Assembly (NCBI GenBank): GCA_038250515.1
Contig: JBBSCG010000058.1
Location: forward strand, 1-12,045
Origin: JAICUY01 sp038250515
GTDB lineage: Bacteria; Chloroflexota; Limnocylindria; QHBO01
Length of the DNA stretch: 12,045 bases
Reading direction: 5' to 3'
Below are positions 6,539-12,045 of this stretch, in pieces. The notes beneath the pieces are model-generated. The model was not told the origin of the DNA, made no database searches, and worked only from the letters and a program-made list of their open reading frames with translations. Made by a program: the position numbers and the translations under genes. How positions within the stretch are numbered: the first letter of the stretch is position 1; each line of letters opens with the position of its first letter.

Positions 6539-7435
6539 ATGAATGGACGCGTGACCGTGGTCGGTTCGATCAACGTCGACCTCGTGGTGCATGCGGAACG
6601 GCTGCCGCTCCCGGGCGAAACCGTCCAGGGTGGCCGATTCGCGCACTCCCACGGCGGCAAGGGGGCCAACCAGGCCGTCGCCGCGGCGCGCGCCGGCGCG
6701 ACAGTGACCATGATCGGCGCGGTCGGCAACGACACATATGGCGCCGATGCGATCCAGGCGTTGCGTGACGAAGGCATTGACGTCTCGCGGATTCGCGTCG
6801 TCGATGAGCCGACCGGCGTGGCGCTCATCGGCGTGGGAGCACGCGGCGAAAACGCGATCCTGCTCGCTCCCGGCGCCAATGGCGCACTCGTCGAGGGCGA
6901 TGCGGTGCTCGCCGGCCGTGACGCGTCCGTGGTGCTCACCAGCTTCGAGATTCCGTACGAGGTCGCCCTGGCTGCCGTCCGCAACGCTCGAGCGTCGGGC
7001 GCCACGCCCATCGTGACGCCGGCGCCGGCGCATGCGCTCTCCGCCGAGCTGCTCGCGCTCGACCCGATTCTTGTGCCGAATGAGCACGAGCTCACAGTCA
7101 TGATCGGGAACGATGACTCGGCTGCCGCGCTCGCCGAGGTGACGCGCCGCACCGCAGGCCCGGTGATCGTCACCCAGGGTGCTGCCGGCGCGCTGCTGGC
7201 TCACGGCGAGCGACGGGAGCGCTTCAACAGCCGGCAGCCGGCGGCAAGCGTGGTTGATACCACCGGTGCCGGCGACGCGTTCGTCGGCACCTTGGCAGCG
7301 TGGCTGGCCGATGGCCGTCCGCTCGATGAGGCGATCGCGGCGGCGAACGCCGCGGGCGCCCTGTCCGTCAGCGCGCTGGGTGCACGCGACGGCCTGCCCG
7401 ACCGTTCGAAGATCGAAGCGCTGCTCTCGCGATAG
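6539..7435 (+). CDS. rbsK: Ribokinase (PfkB family)
   Basis: Cytoplasmic kinase expected to convert D-ribose and ATP to ribose 5-phosphate, feeding the pentose phosphate pathway. It is 298 aa, close to the usual 300-310. The N-terminal GSINVDL places N12 and D14 in the sugar site, and GGKGANQAVAAARAGA (39-54) is PfkB signature 1. FEIP with E137 and VPNEHEL with N181 match ribokinase rather than fructokinase or adenosine kinase. DTTGAGD (240-246) is signature 2, with D246 as catalytic base and the anion hole GAGD. The ATG at 6539 starts exactly at the conserved beta strand (MNGRVTVVGS); the frame is open upstream but that part overlaps GH2. It diverges from the GH2 operon across a likely operator and converges on the CNB gene with a 2-bp gap. 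No transporter or rbsD is nearby. Confidence 0.93.
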   Translation: MNGRVTVVGSINVDLVVHAERLPLPGETVQGGRFAHSHGGKGANQAVAAARAGATVTMIGAVGNDTYGADAIQALRDEGIDVSRIRVVDEPTGVALIGVGARGENAILLAPGANGALVEGDAVLAGRDASVVLTSFEIPYEVALAAVRNARASGATPIVTPAPAHALSAELLALDPILVPNEHELTVMIGNDDSAAALAEVTRRTAGPVIVTQGAAGALLAHGERRERFNSRQPAASVVDTTGAGDAFVGTLAAWLADGRPLDEAIAAANAAGALSVSALGARDGLPDRSKIEALLSR

Positions 7436-7437
7436 CG

Positions 7438-7863
7438 TCAGGCGGAGTGCGCTTCCCGCTCATGGCGGTGAAGGCGTTCGATGAGTGCGTACATGATCGG
7501 CACCGCGATGGTCGGGTACTCCTTGAGGAGCGCCGTGAATTCCCACGCCACGAACAGCACGCAGTCGGTTTCGTCGACCGCGCTGATCGTCGCTGAACGA
7601 GGATGGTCCTCGATGAGCGCGAGCTCGCCGAAGAAGTCGCCCGGAGTCAGGTAGCTCAGCGGCTCAGCGGTGGCGGTGCCCTTGTCGACGCGGACGCGGC
7701 CACGGGTGATCACGTACAGCGCCGACGCCGGTGCATCCTCGCGGATGATGGTGACGCCCGGCTGGTAGGTTCGCTGCTTGCCCTGCTCGGCGAGGCGCTT
7801 GATCGTCTTGCGGTCAAGGCTCGAGAGCAATGGGACCGCGGCGAGAGTCTGTTCGAGTTCCAA
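7438..7863 (-). CDS. Stand-alone cyclic-nucleotide-binding domain protein, 141 aa
   Basis: A single CRP/FNR-type cyclic-nucleotide-binding domain. The phosphate-binding cassette is complete: FFGELALIEDHPRSATISA at residues 77-95, with E80 for the ribose 2'-OH and R89 for the cyclic phosphate. GD at 75-76 and the beta-roll strands before it are typical. The protein ends with one helical stretch (about 111-136), and there is no helix-turn-helix or other effector domain, so it must act through a partner. I place the start at a TTG because GGAGGAGA stands just upstream; the open frame continues to an ATG at 8097, but that stretch looks non-coding and overlaps the cyclase end. The gene lies 184 bp downstream of the cyclase gene on the same strand, so it may read the nucleotide that enzyme makes. 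Confidence 0.85.
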   Translation of the reverse strand: MELEQTLAAVPLLSSLDRKTIKRLAEQGKQRTYQPGVTIIREDAPASALYVITRGRVRVDKGTATAEPLSYLTPGDFFGELALIEDHPRSATISAVDETDCVLFVAWEFTALLKEYPTIAVPIMYALIERLHRHEREAHSA

Positions 7864-7867
7864 CGCG

Positions 7868-7875
7868 TCTCCTCC
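7868..7875 (-). promoter_or_regulatory. Ribosome binding site that fixes a TTG start
   Basis: On the minus strand GGAGGAGA is followed by CGCG and then TTG at 7863-7861. GGAGG to TTG is 7 bases, ideal spacing. No ATG or GTG in frame near here has a comparable site. A TAGGAT hexamer at 7905-7910 (minus) could be a -10 element for an own promoter, but it has no clear -35. Confidence 0.6.
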
Positions 7876-8047
7876 GTTGACGGCCGGCGGCCTTGAGTGG
7901 CGCCATCCTACTCCGACGGCAGGCTGTCCGGCTGCTCTTAACGAATGGAGAGTCTGTAACCGCTTCCGCGTATTCGACGCGAGACCAGGTTCCGCGGCGA
8001 CCAGGCCGGCAAGCCAACCATCGACGGACGCGGGCCCATGTCTCAGC

Positions 8048-11000
8048 TCAGGCTCGCGCCAGTAGCTTCCTCGTCTCGGCCGCGTGCCAGTCCACACCCA
8101 TCGCCTCGAATCGCTCGATTGCCTGACCGATCAATGCGTCGTCATTACGCGCGAAGCCCAGTGCCCGCAGAGCGAACGGTTCGAGGTAGGTCTCCGGCTT
8201 CAGGATCGCTGGCGCCTCCTCCTCGATCTCCGCCAGTCGCCCGAGCGCAACGAGTGCGTTGAGCCTCGCGATCAGCCCATCGACATCGTCGAGCCCTGCC
8301 GGCCTCCACGTGGTGAGCTTCCGATCGACCTCAGCAAGGTCGCCTCGGGCAAGGGCAATCTCGACGCGCATCGGATCAAAGCTCATGGCGTAGCCTTCCA
8401 TACCAAGATCGTCGGCGTCCCGCTCGAGGCGGACTGCGTGCTTGTCATCTCCGAGACGGACGTGGGCGAGAGCACATGCCAGCAGGGACCAGACATTCAT
8501 CACGCAGGGGGTCGCGATATTGGCGGCCACCGCCGCCTCCGCTCGCGGCGTGAGGCCACCAACAGCCTCCCAGGAGCCGGCCGCGACCTCGACGTTCAGC
8601 AACTGCCCGACCGCATGAATCCGATGATGCGGCGTCAGGCTGCTCGTCACCTCGTCATGCGCTCGGGCTGACCGGCGCGCCTCTTCGAAGCGGCCGAGCC
8701 GTGTGCAGATGCCGACAGCAGAGAAGTAGATCAGGGCAATGTGATCCGGATCGGTCAAGCTCGGCACAATGTCGATCCGTCGCTGGGCCCAGGCGAGCGC
8801 CTCTTGGTAGTCCCCCAGTGACAGGGCCGCCATGGACCGGGCATCCCAGGCCCAGGATTGCAGGTCGATGTCGCCCAGGCGCTCGGCGAGCTCGCCGGCC
8901 TCCACGGCCGCCTCACCGAATCTCTCCGGATCATGGTAGGTGCGGGCGATCAACGCCTTCGCCCGCGCCGGGGTGTCCGGCCCGGATAGCGCGAGCGCGC
9001 GTTCAATCCACCCTTCGATCAGGTCGGGGTTCGGCCGGCGCTTCCACATCCCTGGGCGCACCGCGGTGTGTATGGCAAGTTCACTGTAGATGTCCGCCTG
9101 GGTTGCCCGGTCAGCGTCTCCTTCAAGCGACTTCTGCATCGCGGTCCAGAAGGCCTCGCCGTCGAACTTGAATGCGTTCGCGCGCCCAATCTCCCGCCAG
9201 AGAGCCGCTCGTTCGGCCTCGTCGGGCTCGAGGTCGAGCGCTCGATGGAGGAGCGCGAGGCCATCGTCGATCTCGAAACGGCCAATCGCCAGCTCGGCTG
9301 TGCGACGCAGCCACACCAGGGCGCGCGTCCGCAGCTCGGTAAGCTCGTGCCCATTATCCGTCCACGCCAGATCGACATCTTCTGGTCGCGTGGCCTCCGC
9401 ATAGTGGTGGGCGAGGAGCGGCGCGTACTCGTCCCGCCCCTCGGCGGTGCGCTCCAGCCACTGCGCAAAGGCGGCGTGAAGCTTCGCGCGCCTGGCTTTT
9501 GGCACACTGGCATAGGCGACCTCGCGTGTGAGGGCATGCTTGATGGCGTACTCGCGGTCACCGGCGATCGAGGAGCCAAGGCGACGGCGGATGAAGTCGC
9601 GCTCCTCCAAGATCCGCAGATCTGGCTCCGCCCCCTGCACGAGCTCATAGACCGGTCCTGCCCAGAAGATCCGACCGATCACCGAAGCGGCCTGGAGCGC
9701 CTGCTTCTCTCCGGGGTCGAGCAGATCGACCCGCGCCGCGACGACGGCCTGCACGGTGTCGGGTACCGCGAAGTCCACTGGTAGCTCCGACAAATGCCAC
9801 GACCCGTTCTGCCGTTCGAGCAGCCGCCGATCGATCAAGGTCCCGAGCAGCTCCTCGACAAAGAACGGGTTTCCCTCCGCGCGCTGGACGACGACCTCAC
9901 GCAGCCCGGGCGGGAGTGTGCCTCCGAGCAGCTCATCGAGCATCCGGACCGCATCCTCGGACGAGAGCGTTTCGAGTGCCACGGCCGTGCTGTGGATGCG
10001 GGCGCCCCACCCGGGTCGCTGTTCGAGCAGCTCCGGCCGCGCAGTCGCGACCAGCAGCAGCGGCCCGCGGGTATCGCGGACGAGTCGTTCGAGGAGATCG
10101 AGCAACTGCTCCTCGCCCCAGTGAATGTCCTCGATCAGCATGACGGTCGGCCGCTCCGCGACGAGTGCCTCGAGGAACTCGATCCAGGCGTCTTGGAAGC
10201 GATCGCGGACGGCGAGCGGGTGGAGTCCGTGAGCGACGTCGAGCCCCAGCGTCAGCCCCAGGATCTCGCGCGACCCGAGTCGCTCGAGCACCACCGTCGG
10301 TAGGTCGCTCTCCAGGATGCCGAGATGTTCTTTCAGCACTTCGGCCAGAGGCCAATAGGTGATCCCCTGGCCGTACGACAGGCATCGTCCGGTACGCCGC
10401 AGCGGCTCCGGCGAGCGACCGCCGAGCCGGTCCCAGAACTCGCGCAGCAACCTGGTCTTGCCCACGCCCGCATCGCCGAGGATCGTTACGAGTTGCGGCA
10501 CGCCCTGGTCCTGGACCTCTCCATAAGCGCGCTCGAGCAGCCCCATCTCGTCGTCCCGGCCGACGAAAGCCCGTCGAAGGCCGCCGACGCCACGCGGACG
10601 CATTAGTGAGAGGGTGCGCACGAGGCGTCGGCATTGGACCCCCATCGGCTTCCCTTTGGCTTCGATCGTTCGGGGGTCGCCAAACTCGAAGGCGCCGCGC
10701 GCACTCGCAACCGTCCGCTCGCCCACCAGGATCTCGCCCGGCTCGGCGGCCTGCTCGAGTCGAGCGGCGACATTGACCGAATCGCCGGTGACAAAGGAAC
10801 TGCCTTCGCGCGGCTTGCCAACCACGACCTCGCCGGTGTTGACGCCGATGCGCAGCTCCAGCGCGGCACCGAAGATCTCACGAAGGCGGCGTTGCATCGC
10901 GAGGGCCGCGTGCAGCGCCCGCTCCGCGTGATCCTCGAGCGAGGCCGGGGCGCCGAAGGCCGCCATCACCGCGTCGCCCGCAAACTTCTCGACCGTTCCG

Positions 11001-11233
11001 CCGGCGACGTCGATCTGGCCGGCCATGGCGTCGTAGAACCGGTCGAGTAGCGCTCGCGTCCGCTCAGGGTCCTGCGAGCCACCCAGCTCGGTCGACCCTA
11101 CGAGGTCGGCGAAGATGACCGTGGCCAGCTTGCGTTCACGCTCGTCGGGCTTCGTCTGCACCGACGAGCCACAGGTCGCACAGAACCGCGCGGTCTCAGG
11201 AAGTACAGCGCCACAGACAGCACAGGCGTCCAT
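8048..11233 (-). CDS. Zinc-ribbon, class III nucleotidyl cyclase, STAND ATPase, TPR protein
   Basis: A 1061-aa multidomain signalling protein without membrane segments, so cytoplasmic. C4-C7 and C18-C21 form an N-terminal zinc ribbon. The class III cyclase domain (about 34-205) has metal ligands D43 (VIFADLVGST) and D87 (EKFAGDAV), purine-contact K83, and transition-state N154 and R158 (VNVAARL), so it should be catalytic; the second purine-selecting position appears to be F147 (SFVTGD) instead of Asp or Thr. An AAA-type STAND ATPase follows (about 220-600) with Walker A GDAGVGKT at 253-260 and Walker B VMLIEDIHW at 364-372. The rest is helical TPR-like repeats (about 600-1061). The family is common in Actinobacteria and Chloroflexota; ligand sensing by the TPR part is assumed. 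The start is the ATG just before the zinc ribbon, without a ribosome binding site. A CNB gene follows. Confidence 0.92.
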   Translation of the reverse strand: MDACAVCGAVLPETARFCATCGSSVQTKPDERERKLATVIFADLVGSTELGGSQDPERTRALLDRFYDAMAGQIDVAGGTVEKFAGDAVMAAFGAPASLEDHAERALHAALAMQRRLREIFGAALELRIGVNTGEVVVGKPREGSSFVTGDSVNVAARLEQAAEPGEILVGERTVASARGAFEFGDPRTIEAKGKPMGVQCRRLVRTLSLMRPRGVGGLRRAFVGRDDEMGLLERAYGEVQDQGVPQLVTILGDAGVGKTRLLREFWDRLGGRSPEPLRRTGRCLSYGQGITYWPLAEVLKEHLGILESDLPTVVLERLGSREILGLTLGLDVAHGLHPLAVRDRFQDAWIEFLEALVAERPTVMLIEDIHWGEEQLLDLLERLVRDTRGPLLLVATARPELLEQRPGWGARIHSTAVALETLSSEDAVRMLDELLGGTLPPGLREVVVQRAEGNPFFVEELLGTLIDRRLLERQNGSWHLSELPVDFAVPDTVQAVVAARVDLLDPGEKQALQAASVIGRIFWAGPVYELVQGAEPDLRILEERDFIRRRLGSSIAGDREYAIKHALTREVAYASVPKARRAKLHAAFAQWLERTAEGRDEYAPLLAHHYAEATRPEDVDLAWTDNGHELTELRTRALVWLRRTAELAIGRFEIDDGLALLHRALDLEPDEAERAALWREIGRANAFKFDGEAFWTAMQKSLEGDADRATQADIYSELAIHTAVRPGMWKRRPNPDLIEGWIERALALSGPDTPARAKALIARTYHDPERFGEAAVEAGELAERLGDIDLQSWAWDARSMAALSLGDYQEALAWAQRRIDIVPSLTDPDHIALIYFSAVGICTRLGRFEEARRSARAHDEVTSSLTPHHRIHAVGQLLNVEVAAGSWEAVGGLTPRAEAAVAANIATPCVMNVWSLLACALAHVRLGDDKHAVRLERDADDLGMEGYAMSFDPMRVEIALARGDLAEVDRKLTTWRPAGLDDVDGLIARLNALVALGRLAEIEEEAPAILKPETYLEPFALRALGFARNDDALIGQAIERFEAMGVDWHAAETRKLLARA

Positions 11234-11239
11234 GGTTGC

Positions 11240-11245
11240 ATTGTG
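11240..11245 (-). promoter_or_regulatory. Putative -10 element of a leaderless cyclase transcript
   Basis: On the minus strand CACAAT ends 6 bases before the cyclase ATG, with GCAACC between. It matches four of six -10 positions. No ribosome binding site is present in the 20 bases upstream of the ATG. The spacing equals that seen at rbsK to within one base. No -35 is recognisable. Confidence 0.3.
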
Positions 11246-11304
11246 ACCTATGGTTCTCGCCCACCGTTACGGTCGCTGTTCGCCGGTCTGTGGGCCGCGC
11301 CGCG

Positions 11305-11310
11305 TACACT
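11305..11310 (+). promoter_or_regulatory. Putative -10 element for the 27-aa microprotein gene
   Basis: TACACT matches four of six -10 positions and lies about 50 bases before the GTG start, in the 127-bp gap divergent from the cyclase gene. The -35 region is unconvincing (GCCGGT at 17-base spacing, TTCGCC at 20-base spacing). Confidence 0.25.
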
Positions 11311-11360
11311 AGCCACGGCGGGGATCATCACTGCTGGACCAATCGTAAAGGGAGAGTGTT

Positions 11361-11444
11361 GTGAATCTGATCTGGATCATCGTGGTCGTACTCGTCGTGC
11401 TCGCGCTGCTCGGATACTTCGGACGGGGTCGCTTCCGCGGGTAG
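11361..11444 (+). CDS. Single-helix membrane microprotein, 27 aa
   Basis: A GTG start at 11361 gives a 27-residue peptide ending at a TAG. Residues 3-17 (LIWIIVVVLVVLALL) form one strongly hydrophobic helix, and residues 18-27 (GYFGRGRFRG) are glycine- and arginine-rich with three arginines, so by the positive-inside rule the C-terminus should face the cytoplasm. AAAGGGAGAG at 11347-11356 is one of the best ribosome binding sites in the window, with 6-7 bases from GGGAG to the GTG. A second GTG six bases earlier (11355) is out of reach of that site and its frame stops at once. No function is assigned. It is followed by a separate gene after 79 bp. Confidence 0.6.
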   Translation: MNLIWIIVVVLVVLALLGYFGRGRFRG

Positions 11445-11523
11445 TTCGCCACCGCTCGGGCTGCGAGGGGCTTGACGGACGCCGAATTGCCCGACGTAAC
11501 CGGGACGGCCGACGGAGGCACCG

Positions 11524-11931
11524 ATGGGACCCAGGGAGGCTGCCGACGACCTCGTAGCAAGGCTTGGTAGCGCCACCGTCGCCGCGTGGGGACGTTACGC
11601 CGCCAGAGTCGGCGGTCGCCTCGTCCAGGATCGCGGGCTGACGTACGTCGTGGGCACCCACCCGACCCCGGTGATCATCAACGCCGCCTTCCGAACGGAT
11701 TCTAGCGTCCCCCCGGCAGATCTCTTGGTGCGCAGTCGGTCTTTCTACGGGGCGTTGGGTTACGATTTCACGGTCGTGACAACCCGCTCCGGCAAGATCA
11801 TGCGGCGCGTCCTCAAGGCGGTGGTCCTGCAGCGCGACCCGGGCGACATCACCACCATCGAGGACGAGGGGTCGGTCGAGGAGGCGCGCGCGGCAGTGGC
11901 CGAGCTCCGCGCCGCGCTGGACGGCGGGTGA
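11524..11931 (+). CDS. Uncharacterised 135-aa protein, possibly related to a GNAT N-terminal region
   Basis: ATG at 11524 preceded by GGAGG (11514-11518) at 5-base spacing, so the start is well supported. A TTGACG at 11472-11477 could be a -35, with only a weak -10 behind it. Residues about 38-80 (GLTYVVG..., INAAFRTD, PPADLL) resemble the segment that precedes the acetyltransferase fold in some actinobacterial GNAT proteins. The rest diverges, and the 135-aa length leaves no room for an acetyl-CoA-binding domain; no acetyl-CoA motif is visible. The C-terminal 25 residues are an acidic helix (VEEARAAVAELRAAL). It may be a shortened or repurposed relative. The stop overlaps the next start as GTGA, so the two are coupled. 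Confidence 0.65.
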   Translation: MGPREAADDLVARLGSATVAAWGRYAARVGGRLVQDRGLTYVVGTHPTPVIINAAFRTDSSVPPADLLVRSRSFYGALGYDFTVVTTRSGKIMRRVLKAVVLQRDPGDITTIEDEGSVEEARAAVAELRAALDGG

Positions 11932-12045
11932 CGCATCGACCGGTCGTCTTCGACGCCTACGGGACCCTCTTCGATCCGCACGCGCTGACCAATCGGCTCG
12001 AGGCGGCCTTTCCCGGCCGCGGAGCTGCCGTCTCGGCCACGTGGC
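11928..12045 (+). CDS. Type II haloacid dehalogenase-like HAD hydrolase (5' part, cut by window end)
   Basis: A GTG at 11928 opens a frame that runs off the window after 39 codons. Residues 6-16 read VVFDAYGTLFD, the motif I of L-2-haloacid dehalogenases, with nucleophile D9; the A-Y after the Asp and the D-x-H-A-L that follows are typical of the type II group rather than of phosphatase HADs. The end ATW matches the start of the W-rich segment after the first helix in that group. Such enzymes remove halide from short 2-haloacids by hydrolysis; many homologues have other substrates. Translation is probably coupled to the preceding gene through the GTGA overlap. Confidence 0.75.
   Translation, partial: MTHRPVVFDAYGTLFDPHALTNRLEAAFPGRGAAVSATW

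Noticed and set aside
6292..7173. Minus-strand open frame of 293 codons opposite rbsK
   Set aside because: Low-complexity Ser/Ala/Thr shadow of the ribokinase gene.
7967..7981. Hairpin CGCGT-ATTCG-ACGCG between the cyclase and CNB genes as a terminator
   Set aside because: Five base pairs and no T-tract; expected often in such GC-rich DNA.
7864..8097. N-terminal extension of the CNB protein to an ATG at 8097
   Set aside because: The extension has no CNB-family sequence, overlaps the cyclase stop, and GGAGGAGA marks the TTG at 7863 instead.

Overview
The window is GC-rich bacterial chromosomal DNA with tightly packed genes on both strands. A PE-ligase-polymerase LigD, a zinc-ribbon/class III cyclase/STAND ATPase/TPR giant protein, a lipoprotein GH2 enzyme, TTG/GTG starts and several apparently leaderless genes fit a soil-type Chloroflexota (Limnocylindria-like) or, less likely, an actinobacterial genome. 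This placement is inferred from gene style only; there is no rRNA or marker gene.

Left edge (1-470): a short open frame that may be the tail of a transposase, with end-type repeats. It is followed by a good -35/-10 pair, a 38-residue predicted lipoprotein and a perfect 10-bp hairpin that also serves the converging ligD.

Minus-strand block (474-6482), read right to left: a secreted or anchored GH2 glycosidase, a 136-aa two-helix membrane protein, a HAD phosphatase and ligD. The first three are joined by ATGA stop/start overlaps; ligD follows after 53 bp. Sugar catabolism and double-strand-break repair are thus possibly on one transcript.

Divergent control point (6483-6538): 56 bp separate the GH2 operon from a ribokinase gene (rbsK) on the plus strand. 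They hold a perfect 7-bp inverted repeat with an 8-nt spacer, overlapping a -10-like hexamer that would make rbsK leaderless. This suggests a shared sugar-responsive operator.

Signalling block (7438-11233, minus): the 1061-aa cyclase/STAND/TPR protein, followed by a stand-alone cyclic-nucleotide-binding protein with an intact phosphate-binding cassette and no DNA-binding domain. They look like a maker/receiver pair for a cyclic nucleotide.

Right edge (11361-12045, plus): a 27-aa single-helix microprotein with a strong ribosome binding site, a 135-aa protein of uncertain family, and the start of a type II haloacid dehalogenase coupled to it by a GTGA overlap and cut by the window end. I saw no tRNA, rRNA, CRISPR array or complete mobile element. 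No gene-free stretch exceeds 300 bases.
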